DNA from: Sodiomyces alkalinus F11
Taxonomy: Eukaryota > Ascomycota > Sordariomycetes > Glomerellales > Plectosphaerellaceae
Direction of reading: 5' to 3'
NCBI RefSeq assembly: GCF_003711515.1
Contig: NW_021167083.1
Span: 2,427,451-2,491,450, forward strand
DNA length: 64,000 nucleotides
This document shows, piece by piece, positions 1-12,463 of this stretch (the first letter of the stretch is position 1; each line of letters opens with the position of its first letter). The notes beneath the pieces were generated by a model that saw nothing but the letters and a program-made list of their open reading frames with translations, had not been told where the DNA came from and did no database searches. The position numbers and the translations under genes were made by a program.

Positions 1-3000
1 GGGGGGGTATATTACGGGCTATAGCCCGCGGAATAGTCTCCGGTAGTGGCCGGGACTAAGAAGCACGGACCTCCTAGTAAGGCCCGTGCGATCCTATATA
101 TACTTAGCTATCCGCACACCGCGTAGACTTTTCCCTTCCTCCTTTCCTTCCTTAGTTCGAATAATCTATACTTTCGGCCTTAATACGTGAATAACTTTTG
201 ACAAGCCGTCACACTTCGTCCTTTAAACGGGCCGTCGCTCGGGCGTTACCTTCCGGTTATAGCCGTGGCGGCACCTTATCGGTAGAGGTAGTTCTACAGG
301 ATATACTCCGCTAAACCTATCCCCTAAAGGGCATAATAGATATTTTAATAGACTATCATAGACGTAGTCCCTTTTCGATTTCGCTACGGCGCCTCCGTGG
401 TAATAGTATAGCTAACTAGTTCTAGGGCCTTAAGTATATTAAGAGTAGCGTTAGCACCTCCGAGGGGGGTGATACTATTCGCGAGGAGTAAAGGGGGGCT
501 TCGGCCGATAATACTTTAATACCCCCGGGGTCCTGGCTTATAGGGCCCCTATTTAATACTAAACTGGACTATTATATTACTTCTTCCCCGCTACGGTACT
601 ACCGCGCTTTTATAGGCTTCTATAACTTTAAGGGCGAGGCGGAAGTCGTTAAGCCTTTTCTATTATGGGAACCACTTAGCTATCGCCCCGGTTTTTATAT
701 TATATTCTAGTACGTTATATAGACCGCCTTTAGTTATAAGTAGTCTCCCCACAGTACTACAAAGCTCCTTATACTCTTCCTCGGTTATATCCTAGTAGTA
801 AAGCATTACGTGCTCCGCTATCTTTACCCCCCTATCGCTATAAGGGTACCGTGTTATTAGGAATCCCGGCACCCTTATTTTAGATAGGAAGGCTTATAGG
901 CTTAGCTTTTCTAATCTAATCTAGGTAAGTACAGAGCTTTATAGCTTAAGGAGTCCTCTATACTTCCGGAAGGAGTATTATATCGGGGGGCGGCTTAGCG
1001 CTATTATGGTATAGGTATAGGGCCGCCGTGCTTCCGCCTAGGCTTAACTCTATTCCCTTATAAGGGCCTTCCTCGGGGGCGTGGTTCCGGCCTTGGTTAT
1101 TAGAGTGGTAAGCTATACTATCTATATAAGGGCGGCGCGGGTCCTATAATACTGATTTAGTGTCATTAGGGCTTTTACCGCGGCGTATACTCCGGCTAAT
1201 ATCTTATCTTCGGTCCTTTCTTCTTATATCCGTAGGATCTTTCGGGCGCTTAGGCTTAAGAGATATAGGTAAGGGGGGGATAAAGGTCTTTTTTTTAAGG
1301 ACCCTAACCGGCCGAGCCTTATAGGCTCCGGCTACTAATCGGAGGTAATAGTTCTATACCACTATAAGTGCCGTTACGGGGCCGTGCTAGGGGCTAGCCC
1401 CTATCTTATAAACGATTAACGCGTAATAGGTAGCTACTAGTCTTATTACTATAACGTATAGTCTTTTTATATCTACGAAGCTATACCCCTACACTACTAT
1501 ACTAAGCCTTAAGAGGGCGTATATTTAGGTAGCTAGTCGGCTCTTTACTTTTTTAGCGTATCACCGGAAGTCGAGCTTCCTATTAAGCTAAACGCCTAGG
1601 AGCCTTATCGCCTCCGCTACCGGCACCGAAGTAGCGCTAAGGAGGAGCGGGGTAAAGGATGGTTAGCGTGACATGACTTCGTGAAAGGGATATAGATACA
1701 CTTAGCTAGTTTAAATTATAATCTGCTCGCTATTTCCTAGTCTAGGTAAGTACGCTACGCGGCGGCGAGGCGGTACCGGCTTTATACCTTTATTCTGCCG
1801 AAGGCGATAATATTCGTGTTATTCGTAAGACCTACTACTATTATTTTAAGGACCCTTTTCAGCGCCTTATAAAGGGTGGAGATATAAAGAATAAAAAGGA
1901 TAAAGGAGATCGGGTGTATACCCCCGCGGAGGTACCGCGGGGGGGCTATTTCGCCGTTAAGTAATAGCTAGACTATACGCTCTTAGAGGAAGCTATTAAT
2001 TAGCGTAATAAGCTATTAAGGGAAGCCTTTCCTTATAAGTATTTTAAGGAGGCGGGAGTAGAGGATAGTATTAAAGGCGCCTTTAATATTTAGATAGAGT
2101 ATCGAAGCGGTACTATTATAGGCCTAGCTTACTCTTATAGCCTCTATGACTCTTTATACTACTATCTTTATACTCCGCTTAGTCCGGTTACCTATTTATC
2201 CGTCTAGGAGGAGCTAATGCTCTTCCGCTATAGCGGCGATACGGTTAGCTAGTATCCCCTTAAGGACCTTACCTATTATATTAAGGAGTAATATCGGTCA
2301 CTAGCCCTTTACTATCTTATAGTCGGCCGGCGGCCGGCCTTCCTTATTAAGGATTATTATAGTAGAGTAATAGTACCTTTTCGGGAAATAGCCCGCTTTA
2401 AGGTATACTATAAAGATAGCACTTAGCCTTTAGTATAAGGGGGGTTTATGTACTTTTAGGAGCCTTACTAGAAGCCTATTAGGCCTTAGTACCGCCTAGG
2501 GTTTAGTCTTTTTAAGGCGCCCCTATATATCTGCTATAATAACGTCGCGGCGGATATCCTATTTAAGGGGTAATTCCGCGCTTAGGGGTCTAAGGGTAGT
2601 AAGAAGGGGGGGTAGGAAGAACTTCTGGTTAAGAACTTTGGCTTTCTCTACTTATATAGTAGCTAGGTTATTACTATCGTCTCGGCGTAATAGCGGTACT
2701 AATAAGGGGTTTAATAGTACTCCCCCTTTTATTTGTACCTATTTCTATAATCGCTAAAGGAGGTTACTATTTTTCCTAATTACGTAGAGTAAGTATAATT
2801 AGTATAGCCGCTTCGCTACCAGTATAGCCTTATCGCGGCGCCTCTCCGCTTCCTAGAACTTATCTTATCGGTTCCGGGACTTCCTGGATATATATCTATA
2901 ATAGAGAATCCTCGCTTCCTAGGTAAGAGCGGTTAGCTCCGCGTTTTACTAAGGGGTAGGTAGAAGTCTAGGGGTGCTCCCGCGGTAGCGCTATACGGCC

Positions 3001-4000
3001 TTATCGGCTAGGGTTATCAGGTCCCCGATTAGGTTATCTAATACTAAGTCGATATCTCCTAGTATTATAAGGGGGGCTGTCTACTATAATTACGTAGCGG
3101 CAAGCTAGGGGACCTATAAGGGGTTAAAGTCCTTCTAGACCTAATAGGGCCCGCTTAGGTCCCTCAGTAGTATTATCGCGGTGCTCGGCGCGGTATCTAT
3201 CTTTATATAGATTTAGGCCCTCTATAAATAGTAGTCCGACCCGATAACGCTCTTATCGGGGCCGCTAAAGTCGTAGCGGAGCCTTTATATCGCTTGTATA
3301 AGGTTAATAATACTTGCACACCGGCCCGGGCGGTACTATATAATAGTTCCGGGGGGCTATTAGGTCTACGTTTTACTAGGTTATAAGGGTAAATAGGGTA
3401 TTAGTCCGGGGGTAGTATTATAGTAGCTATAACTATAGGGGGTAGTATAGGTTAAAGTCCCCTATAAGGATATAGCGGCCCCGCGGCGGTACTATATCGA
3501 ATATATCTTATAGGGGTATATTCTAGGGGGTCCTGGCTAACTAGTAGTTCTCTAAGTAGATTAACTAGATTATAAGGGCGTTATTTCTAGTCCTGAATAT
3601 AACCGCGTAGATATCGTGGTAGGCCCGCCACGTTTATATATATAGCGGGTATCTTTTATGGATATATAGGAGGACGCGGCCTCCTCCTTAGATTAGCCGA
3701 TATACCCCTTAGGAGGGGTAGGCAGGGCTTTTCGTAAAGGGGTTAAGGCCGGGTTCCTTGATTACTATTATATCGTACTCGGCGCGGTACCGAAGCGGAA
3801 GCTCCCGCCGCGCCTAACTCCTCCCTATATTCTATAAAAAGACGTGGATTCTTATTAATTAGAAGGGGGGGGGTTAAGATAATATACCCGGTATAACCGG
3901 GGTCTAGCTCTAGGGTTCCTACTATAGTACCTTATTAGTCCCGCGGGGAATTATATAAGCGCTTATAAGGCCTAGTATTAGGGAGCCCTCCTATCGTTTA
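1..4000 (-). pseudogene. LINE-A ORF2 remnant: endonuclease and reverse transcriptase
   Basis: Read on the minus strand with TAG/TAA taken as mutated sense codons, this carries reverse-transcriptase hallmarks: IIGKVLKGILANRIA (about 2255-2210), LYLNIKGAFN (about 2090-2060) and a catalytic block GLTNNTNIIAFG near 1835-1800. The last stands where GFADDTNIIAFG is usual, so both catalytic aspartates have become asparagine, as RIP would cause. Upstream, around 3090-2950, is an endonuclease C-terminus-like stretch. Downstream, from about 1100 to the window edge, the sequence resembles the region after RT in LINE ORF2 proteins; I could not place RNase H residues. Dozens of stops make it non-functional. 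Confidence 0.75.
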
Positions 4001-4079
4001 ATCCTTTTCGGGGGTTATTCTCTACCTTTACGGAGGTGTTAGTCCTAGTCGTAAGTAATAATAATTAGTGGGAAGATCT

Positions 4080-4579
4080 ACGGCTACTATAGGTATACCG
4101 TTTTAGTCTAATAGGTAATATTAAAGTCCCTGGCTTAGTACTTATACGCTTCGCGGCTCGTTTTGGCCTTTTTCCGTAGTAATCGGTATAAATCGTTAAA
4201 GGTATTTTAATCTCCGGTATAGGCGGTAGAGTAGCGGGGTCGCCCGGGCGCCGTGGCGTTATAGTATCCTAGGCCTTATAGATACACCGATTCGGGCTTA
4301 GGGTAGTAACGGTATACCCTCCTTATTATAGGTTACCTATTAGCTTTATAGCTAAAGTATAGGTATTTATAATACCTTAGGGGGCTAAGGTTAGGATTAT
4401 ATAGTTTATAGATATAGCTACCCCCCTTAAAGAGGAGGGTATTCCGGATAAGGCTGATTACCCCTTCCGGTAAAGCTAATTCGATAAGGAGAAGTGTTAC
4501 CCTATTAGTACCGTAACGGGGTACTTATTATTATACTCGGAGGATTTTAGCTTTAGGATTTATATCTTATAAGAATACT
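4080..4579 (-). pseudogene. LINE-A ORF1 remnant, C-terminal part with zinc knuckle
   Basis: On the minus strand, about 4390-4260 reads as a degraded CCHC knuckle, YYKYLYFSYKANR, with tyrosine and serine at positions where cysteine and glycine are expected (TGY to TAY and GGY to AGY are RIP-type changes). ORF1 of LINEs encodes an RNA-binding Gag-like protein. The same reading frame continues across the LINE-B insertion at 10808-11640, and the matching uninterrupted copy lies at 18690-20040. Confidence 0.6.
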
Positions 4580-4592
4580 AGTAAGTCTTTTT
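4580..4592 (+). repeat. Target-site duplication of LINE-B, left copy
   Basis: AGTAAGTCTTTTT occurs here and again right after the poly(A) tail at 10795-10807. The paralogous LINE-A copy at about 19170-19195 has this site uninterrupted (AGCAGGCCTTTTT, differing by C-to-T and G-to-A only), which confirms the insertion point. Confidence 0.93.
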
Positions 4593-4899
4593 ATATTTCT
4601 TACAACTCATATAGGGGGACCTACGTTTTACGCGCAAACGCTCTAAACCACCTAAAAGCTATATTAATCGATAGCTCTTTTCAAGCTCTATACGCCTACC
4701 TATAGCACTATATCGCGCAGGCGCTATTTAGGGCGTAAAATAAGTGCGAAAACGCCTAGAAACGCACCTACGGGTGCCCCACATACGGGGGAAAAATCTA
4801 ATATAGCCCGTGCGCCGCTAACAAAGCAGCCGCGCAGAGCCGCAACCACTAACGCCTCGCGACCCCAGCACCCCATAAAAGACCCCAGCCATAACAACA

Positions 4900-6406
4900 G
4901 CCATAGTACTAGCCATAATAACGCCCTAGCCCACCATAACGCCCCCGGAACTAACCCTGAGCCCCCTATAATTATAGAGGGCTTAGGGGAGGTAGAAATA
5001 GGGGAAACCCCTGAAAGCCCTGTAAATACAGGGACTTCTACCTTTATTACGCCCCTTAATTCGAAAAGGCAGCTTAGCCCTTCGACCCCAACCCCTAGAA
5101 GGTTTTCTAGGACCCGAACCGAGCCCCCCTCCGACTCTAAGGCCGAAGGCCTCTTCGAAACGCCCTCTAGGCCCCCCCCTACTGAAAAATAGGGCCCTAT
5201 AGGCTCTAAATAGGCTAAAAAGGCCCCTGGAACTACTGGAAACCCCTCTACTACGCCCCAGAAGTCGACTAGTTCGGCTAGTAAGGCCTAGGTTAGTGGC
5301 CTTCTCCAGCAGGCTTTTCAGCTAACCTAACAGGCCTACGAGCTCGACCCTATCTCCTAGATTAAAGCCCTATCTACAGGGCTTAAATCTACTATCGACG
5401 GAACCCTATAAGGCTCCTAGCCCCCTACACTCAAGCAGAAGGTCGACGAACTAGCCTAAGCAGTTCGTGGGCTTATAGAACTACCTAAACCCCTTTATAG
5501 AGAGGCTATAAAAGGAAAAACAGGCTTTATATCGCCCTAGGCCCCCTAAAAGGCCTTAGCACCTTTAACCCCCCCGGCCCCCCTCCCCACAGACTCTAAA
5601 AAGGTCCCTAAGATTATTTTACAGCCTATAGCAGGGGAAATAATCCCCCGGGAGAACTTTAATTCTCTTAAGCTCCGGAATAGGCTAAATAAGGCCCTAA
5701 AAATCCCTGCTATTACGGCTATTAGCCTATTAACTACCGGGAACCTTATTTTGACCCCGGGCCCGAAATACAGCGTTTAGCAGCTCCTAGACTCTTAGAA
5801 TCAGTGGTTTAAGGAGCTAAACCTGCCTCTTCAGTCCCCCTAACCTATAGGCGACTAGTTTAAGCTTATTATTAAACAGGTGCCTACTAAGGCCTTTGGA
5901 GGGGGGAGGCCCTAATATCCGACCCTACTAACCCATCCGATACACCGTAAGAAGCCCTAAACCGCAGCCTTCGACAGGGCCTAGGTTGAAAGGACCTAGT
6001 TACTAAAATCGGCACCTTTTACCCTATTAGGGTGATAAGGAAGCCTCGGTGGCTAGGAACCCTAGACGGGCTTCACGGCACTATTATCGTTTCAGTGCTA
6101 ACTACTAAAGAGCAGAAATACTGCTTGAAACAGGGGCTCTATATAGCCGGGCAGCGGCTAAAGGTCCATAAATATAGGCCTATAACCCCTAGGACCCAGT
6201 GCTCTAACTACTGGAAATTCGGGTATACCCGAGGGACCTATAAGAGCCTAACAACCTGCTCTATCTGCGCTACGGAGGGCTATAGCGACGAAGACCACTA
6301 TTATAACGAGTGCGAGGAATACGGCGACTACGAATACACGACCTATAAGTGCTATGACTATAAGGGGGTATACCCCCCTTATAGTAAAAACTGCGAGGTC
6401 TTTTAA
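4900..6406 (+). pseudogene. LINE-B ORF1 remnant: Gag-like protein with three zinc knuckles
   Basis: The last 124 codons (6032-6406) are open and give a C-terminus with three successive cysteine motifs: a CxxC/H/C knuckle near 6200-6240 (several Cys now Tyr, for example CSNYWKFGYTRGTY), a CSIC...EC motif near 6260-6320, and KCYDYKG...NC near 6345-6400. LINE ORF1 proteins bind the element RNA. Upstream, from about 4900, the frame is proline- and serine-rich and broken by many TAG codons. The true start cannot be placed. ORF2 begins just downstream. Confidence 0.75.
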
Positions 6407-6439
6407 GCTATTAAACCCTACATCCTACAAATAAAGGGT

Positions 6440-9400
6440 CTTTTAGTTCGAAAACAATCCGGTTTATTCAGTATAACGTCGATAAATAGGGTCCGGCGTA
6501 GGAAGCTATCCTAGAACAGGCTTTAGAGGCTTCGGCTAACATAGTCCTTATCTAAAAGCCTTCCTACGTCCTAAAACCAGAAGGGTGGTATATTCGAAAC
6601 CACCTAGCCTTCTATACTATCACGCCTACGTCTTGGAAAACCTAGTTTTTTCCTATTAAACCTAGGGTCCTTACGTATATAAGAAAGGGCTCGGGTATCC
6701 ATTTTTCACACCGCGAAGACCTTCTAGATAATATAGACGCGTAGCTTATAGAGCTCTATTATCTGTAGACCTTCTATATCCTAAACGTCTATAATTAGAC
6801 AGAGTAGGATCCCGAAATAATAGGCAGAGGGCCTTTAAGGCCCCCTAGCCCTAACCCCTCTACCTCTTCGACTTCTTCTTCCCCTTCTTTTCCTTCTTTT
6901 TCAGGCTCTAGAAGCCGACCCTGGACCGAAGATCGCGTCCTATAGCGCCTTTAGGTCCCTAAGCCGACCCTTATTATAGGGGACTTTAATAGGAACCACT
7001 AGCAGTAGAACGGGGCTACTACGAATCAGGCTTTTATTAAGGCCCAGGCCCTAGTAGACTGGTTAAATAGCCTTAAAGCCACCTATTTAGTGGATTCTGA
7101 AGAAGTTAACCTAAACGGGGGGACCTTTTTTAGGTCTAATCTTTATTAAGAGTCGGTTATAGACCTAGCATTTTATACGCCCGGCTTTAATGGTCTCCGC
7201 TTTTATAAGTGGGAATATATCGAAAACACTCCCTCCTTACACCGCGCTATCCTGATTTCAGCCTCTATTCTAGGCTCTAAAAGTCTTATAAATAGATCCC
7301 TTCCACCGGCCTATAATTATAGGCTAGCGGACTAGGGTCTATTTACTAGCACCCTAAAGAGCCTAGAGCCTAGCCTTGACTAGTAGCTATGGCAGGCTAT
7401 TAACGCCTCGGATTAGGACTCTATAGGTCGCTACCTAATAGATACTATCTCCCTGGCTCTTAAGGCCTCTATGCCTAAGCTAAGGGTAATAGAGCGTTTA
7501 AACCCGTGGTGGACCCTAGAGCTAAAAGCCCTGCAAAAATCAGCTAACAGGGCTTTTAGGGTTTTTAGAAAAGCTAAAGCTAAAAAGGGGGCCTCGGCTA
7601 CCCGGCTAGCGGCTCTAGAAACCACCTGGAAAGAGGCTCGAAACGTCTATTATAGGGCAGTAAAAACAGTAAAAAAGAACTACTAGGAGGCCTTCCTAGC
7701 TAACGCTTAAGGCCCTGAGACTCTTAAGGCCTATAACTACATAAAGAGCGGCCTAAACGCTAAAATCCCACCGATTCAAACGCCTACGAAGCTAAAAGCC
7801 TACGCCTTCGATAAAAAATGCAACGCTCTTATTCAGACTCTTTTTCCTCTTCCTCTTCCTTCCGCCACCGACGCCCCTAAAGCCCCTGTATTTACAGGCC
7901 CTTCGAGGGACCTAGGCCCCTCTAACCCTTCTAACGGCCCCTAAAGCCTAACTAGATCACGCAGTAAGGGCCTTAGAAGACCGTGGGAGTAGCCTAGCTT
8001 ATAGGCTGCCGAACTATAACGCGCTATCTTTAAAGCTACTAAGGGGAAAGCCCTAGGGCCTAATAGGATAAGCTTATAGCCGATCTAATAGGCCTATAAG
8101 GCTATTTCCGGGCCCTTCTTCAAGGCCTACTCAGCTTTATTTTTAGCAGGCTACCACTCTATCTACTAGAAAAAGGCCCTAGGGGTTATTCTACTAAAGC
8201 CGGGGAAGAAGGACTATTCTAATCCTAAGTCTTATAGGATTATAGCCTTTCTAAACTACTTAGGTAAAGTCCTCGAGAGGGTTATAGCTACTAGACTAAG
8301 CTTTTTAGCTAATACCCGCGACGACCTTCTACACCCTAGTCAGATAGGGGGTAGAAAATAACGATCCGCTATCGATACGGCCCTTCTTCTCCTCCACTAT
8401 ATCGAAAAACAGGGTAAATCACGGCAAAACGCCGTAATTTCTACGCTATTTTTAGATATTAAAGGACCCTTCGACTATATCGCCTGCCCTTAGCTACTAA
8501 GAACTCTTTAAGAGCTCTAAGTACCCTCGAATCTAGTTAGATGGGTAGCCTCCTTTATAGAAAATAGGCGTATCTAACTAGCCTTCGAGGGCTAGGTTTA
8601 GTAGCCTACCCAGCTGAATATAGGGGTCCTATAAGGCTCCCCGGTTTCCCCTATCCAATTCCTAGTTTATATTAGAAAGGTTATAGCGGGTCCGGATTTT
8701 AAAGGTCTTTAGTTATCCTATATAGATAATTTTCAGCTATCCACAGCGTCTACGTCGGCTAGGAAAAACTATAAGATCCTAGAAAAAGCCGTAGCCTCCC
8801 TTTTCGAAACAGCTAATAACAACCACGTTCTTTTCGACCCGGATAAGACAGAGCTTATTTACTTCCACCGAAAACGCTCTATCGAAGACGCCCCGGTTAT
8901 TATAGGGGGGCACCTAGTTAAACCTACGCTAGGTGCTATTAGGTGGCTAGGGGTCTGGTTTAACCCTAAGCTATCTTTTAAACCCTATGTCGAAAAACGC
9001 CTAACTTCAGCTATAGGAGCCTTAAGTAGACTCTATAGGCTAGCTAGCTCGTAGAGGGGCCTTTCTCTTAAGGCCCTATACGGCAGCTATACATATCCTG
9101 TATAGCCTCGCTAGCTAACTTTGGCTCATAGCTGTAGTAGGACCCTAAATCACCTAAAAAGCACCTAGTCGACCGCCTAGAAGGCCTATAGTACAGCGCT
9201 CTAGTTAGGGCTCTAGGGGCTTTTAGGGGGCCCCCCTTACGGCCTCTAGAACTAGAAGCAGCAGTGCCCCTAGCGTCGATTCGGTTAACTAGATCAAATA
9301 GGCTTTAAGCCTTTCGGTCTTTAAAGTTCTTACCGAACCACCCTATAAGACGCTAGCTTCTAGGGGAGCTAGGGGAAGAGCTCGCCCGCCTATCAGACCT

Positions 9401-10585
9401 ATAGCCCACCACATAGCTCTATAGGCTAGGCCTGGAATTAGCTGCTTTAGTAGGGTAGTCCTGGGAAATAGAGGGCCCTGCAGCTAGGTAGGGGGCCCCC
9501 TAAGCCTCTGAACCTATAGCAGACCTTAGACCCTTTTTTCCCTTAAAAGAATAGCCTATAACCGCGAAAAACACCGAACCCGGCACCCAAAACCCAAGAA
9601 CAGCCTACCTCGAAGCTCTTAAGGATAAATAATAATCCTTAGGCTAGTAGGCCTCTATTTTCTATACCAACGGCTCCCTAGACCACCCTATAAGGCCTCC
9701 TATAGGGCCTACGCAGGCTATAGCTACTATAATATAGTTAGTTAATACCGGCAGACCCTGTAAAGCTATAGGCTATAACCTAGGGAACTCTGCCGAGGTC
9801 GCCGACGCCGAATTATACGCTATTCTTCAGGCCCTTCAGATTACCCTAGAGTAGTCGCCTAGGCCCCTAGAGTGCTATATTTTTAGCGATTCACAGGCGG
9901 CCATTTAGAAGCTTTAGCGCTCCACTTAGTGGGCTATAAAGGCTAAGACCCTTATCCTACAGCAAAAATAACAGGGCACTTCTATCTCGGTGTGGTGGTG
10001 CCCTTCGTATATAGGGATAAACGGGAACGGACTAGCGGATAAGGCAGCTAAATAGGCGTTACACCCTAAAAAAGCTGCTAAATCTGTTAGCTTAGTTACC
10101 CTTAGTCACTTAAAGCGTCGGGTTAATAAGGCCCTAGTTCGAGACTAGAAGGCTTTATAGAACGAAGAGGAAGAGGCGGAGAAAAGGGGTAAATCGGTGT
10201 GTTTAGGCCGCCTTTATAGCCGCCTAGTCCGAGATAACCTCCGCTTTTCCCGAAAACTACTATCACTGCCGATACAGGGCCCTACGTAGGTAAAGTCGGC
10301 TTTTACTTAGTTAAAAACCGGCTTCGGATACCTAAAATCCCACTAGAAAAGGGCCCGAAATAGCGCTACCGACTACTATTCCTGTCCCGGCTCCTCTATA
10401 CAGGATATAGCCCACCTATCCTTTCTTACCCTTTTTATAAAAACGAACGAAAAGCCCTGCGGGAAGCCCTAGCAGGCCTACCGCTATCCCTGTCGCTATT
10501 ATTCGGTACTAAAAGAGGTATACAGGCCTTAGAGGCCTATCTTTTAGCTACTAAAATAGCCTCGACAGAGTGGTATAGGGCGTAA
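6440..10585 (+). pseudogene. LINE-B ORF2 remnant: endonuclease, reverse transcriptase, RNase H
   Basis: Domains in order: an apurinic-type endonuclease (about 6450-7250, with LIIGDFNRNH near 6970-7000 and an SLHRAIL block near 7235); a basic linker including an open stretch at 7471-7686; reverse transcriptase (about 8040-9090) with PKSYRIIAFLNYLGKVLER, LDIKG-F and the catalytic YIDN at 8719-8730, where YxDD is expected; RNase H (about 9650-10080) with YTNGS, AELYAIL, FSDSQA and GNGLADKAAK; and a C-terminal CPGS...H motif near 10375-10420. Nearly every internal stop is TAG, as from CAG or TGG by RIP. The DD-to-DN change alone would inactivate the enzyme. Confidence 0.88.
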
Positions 10586-10775
10586 ACCTCGGATCCTACG
10601 GTCTAGTTTTCTGTTTTGGTTTTTTACCTGTTTTTCGGTATATTAGGCAGAGTATTACGGAGGATGTCCTTTATTTATTACTACTCCACTTCTTACTATA
10701 GTTTATTCTAGCCTCGAGCCTATAGGTCAAAAGGCGCCGCGCCATGGCTTTAGGACTATATGCGCGAAATAAATT

Positions 10776-10795
10776 AAAAAAAAAAAAAAAAAAAA
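10776..10795 (+). repeat. Poly(A) tail of LINE-B
   Basis: An uninterrupted run of A residues ending in the right-hand target duplication; the last A may belong to either. It marks the 3' end of the retrotransposed copy. Confidence 0.95.
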
Positions 10796-10807
10796 GTAAG
10801 TCTTTTT
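10795..10807 (+). repeat. Target-site duplication of LINE-B, right copy
   Basis: AGTAAGTCTTTTT, identical to 4580-4592. LINE-A resumes directly after it. Confidence 0.93.
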
Positions 10808-11683
10808 CGAACAGGGCGTTTAGAACCTCTTAAGGGATAGCCTTAGCTATTATAGGATAAGTGTATACGGTTAGGGTAGCTCCTTTATTAAAGGCCTTCT
10901 TAACCTATTACTCCTTATAGGTAGTCTATTACTATACCCTTTCGGTAAAGGTAAGGTAGATATCTCCGCTTAGTAGCTTTTATACTATTATAGCGTTATA
11001 TCGGGTAATCGTAGCGTTTATAGCTTACATAATTTTCTTTAGGGTCCTAGCTTTAAGGGACTAGTCTTCGGGGAGGGTTCCTTAGCGCACGATTAATTCC
11101 TAGTAATACTTAGCGGGGATTATTTTAGGGGAGGCGGGGTCCTATGGCGGTACCGCCGTAGGAGCCCGGGCTACGATATTAGCCTAGGTCTCTCTTATAC
11201 CGCTTATTCCTTTCCGGAGTTCCTCTCGAATAACGTAACGGACGGAAGCGTATAAGTATACTAGCGGTATTATTCCGGCGTCGTTATGGGTATTACGTAT
11301 TATAATTAGTTTCTTTATTAGCTCCACGACCTACTTAATTATATTCCTATTAGCTAGTAGGGCCTGAAATTCTGCCTTAATCTTAGCTACTCTTAGTTCC
11401 GAGGGGCGCGGTAATCTCTTTTTGGTCTTATATTGGTTCCGTGCTATATCCTGCCTTAGGAGGGGGGGGGAGGGCTTATATTACGAAAACTGGGTCTATT
11501 ACAAATTTTACGTTTTCGAGGTCCGAATAACGCTATCCTACGATTCTTCCAGTTATACCCTAGCGCTAGTATTAGGGTGCCGCTATAATAGTATCTCGGG
11601 AGGGAGGCAGTAGTTATAATTCCTATCTTAGTGGTTTTATCGATTTTACTCCTATTACGTGCCCGTGGTGGATAGGTGTGTCG
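10808..11683 (-). mobile_element. LINE-A copy 1, 5' part (ORF1 N-terminal half and 5' end)
   Basis: Continuation of LINE-A beyond the LINE-B insertion. It aligns along its length with 19196-20072; most differences look like C/T or G/A transitions. Similarity between the copies stops at 11683 and 20072, just past GTGTCG, so both retain the same 5' end. Read on the minus strand it is the N-terminal half of the ORF1 remnant. The open plus-strand stretch 11422-11613 falls inside and I do not regard it as a gene. Confidence 0.85.
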
Positions 11684-12238
11684 GTATTAATATATATTAC
11701 TTATATTCTATTCGTTTTAATACCTTTTATTAGTATTCTATACTTTATTCTTCTAATAGTATATTCAACGTTTCTATTATATTTTGATTCTAATTTTCCC
11801 ACTATATTCCCTATTTTCTATTTATCTATTATTCTATCTTTGTATCCTATTAGAGGTATAGAGATAAATCCTAAATATCTTACTTATAGCGGCATTTAAA
11901 TAGTCCTTACTAATACTTATTTTCTTATATACAGTTTTATTAATACTTTATAATCCTTTATTTTATGTATTATTTATTATCTTTACTTATCCGTATTCTT
12001 TATCTTTATCTCATCCCTTATCTGTATCTTTATTTTATATGATTTTATTATAGTTCTATCCTATTTTATCCTATTTTATCTTATACTTTATTCTATTTAT
12101 ACTCTGTTTGTATTCTATTTTTATGCTTTTTGTATTCTATTTTATATTCTAATTTTTATTCTAATTTGTATTCTAATTTGTATTCTAATTTGTATTCTAA
12201 TTTGTATTCAATTTACTATGCTATTTTTATTCTATAAT
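11684..12238. other. T-rich low-complexity spacer
   Basis: About 550 bp very rich in T on the plus strand (motifs such as TATTCTATTTT and TTTATC), with few G. No protein motif. The open stretch 11678-11899 encodes only a hydrophobic, low-complexity string and is not credible as a gene. Confidence 0.7.
12143..12212 (+). repeat. 12-bp tandem repeat TATTCTAATTTG
   Basis: Roughly five head-to-tail copies of TATTCTAATTTG at the right end of the T-rich spacer, just before the left LTR of element D. First and last copies are degenerate. Confidence 0.85.
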
Positions 12239-12463
12239 TAGTGAATACCGGGAATCCCCCGGGTTCCTATACGTAAAAGCCGAGGATTCTACGGGGTTTC
12301 CCTATAGATACTTAAGTCCCGGGGGCGGCGCGCGCCCGCTTAGTTTAGAGAAGATATCTTTATTACACCTCATATTTTATAGTAAAGTTCCCCTTAAGAA
12401 AAGCCTGGCTTATAGGTCCTAGAGTACTAGCTGGCTAGGGATATACTTAGTTAGGGTATATTA
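12239..12463 (+). repeat. Element D left LTR (225 bp)
   Basis: A 225-bp direct repeat matching 16748-16972 almost throughout, starting TAGTGAATACC and ending GGGTATATTA. A TA start in place of TG is expected after RIP. The two copies share about 10 bp before TAGTG, so the exact boundary is uncertain and I could not establish a target duplication. Confidence 0.8.

Larger units (their letters stand above)
1..4592 (-). mobile_element. LINE-A copy 1, 3' part (non-LTR retrotransposon, RIP-degraded)
   Basis: Minus-strand non-LTR retrotransposon running off the left edge of the window. Read on the minus strand it gives, in order, an ORF1 zinc knuckle (about 4390-4260), an endonuclease-like region (about 4000-2950) and a reverse transcriptase (about 2650-1650), followed by an RT-downstream region to the edge. 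LINE-B interrupts it inside ORF1, and it resumes at 10795. The 5' end is fixed at 11683 because similarity to the second copy (18690-20072) stops at the same base of the element. CA and TG are almost absent and TAG/TAA fill every frame. Domain order suits the Tad1/I-like LINEs common in ascomycetes; I cannot name the family. Its own 3' tail lies outside the window. Confidence 0.85.
4593..10794 (+). mobile_element. LINE-B: full-length non-LTR retrotransposon nested in LINE-A
   Basis: A 6.2-kb plus-strand element with a two-ORF LINE layout: ORF1 with zinc knuckles, ORF2 with endonuclease, reverse transcriptase, RNase H and a C-terminal Cys/His motif, then a 20-A tail. A 13-bp target duplication flanks it. 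An RNase H domain after RT is typical of the Tad1 and I groups. It keeps noticeably more CA and TG than LINE-A around it, so it has had less RIP, consistent with later arrival. Many TAG stops replace CAG and TGG codons, so this copy is inactive. Confidence 0.92.

Noticed and set aside
1659..2940. A long plus-strand frame interrupted only by TAG/TAA, starting at an ATG at 1659
   Set aside because: The opposite strand carries clear reverse-transcriptase motifs (IIGKVLKGILANRIA, LYLNIKGAFN, TNNTNIIAFG). In this RIP-mutated DNA TGA is rare, so frames lacking TGA arise easily and are not evidence of coding.
7431..7625. Open minus-strand stretch of 64 codons
   Set aside because: Antisense to the LINE-B ORF2 region between endonuclease and RT, which has the motif support.
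11422..11899. Two open plus-strand stretches (63 and 73 codons)
   Set aside because: The first is antisense to LINE-A ORF1; the second lies in T-rich low-complexity DNA and encodes only a hydrophobic string.
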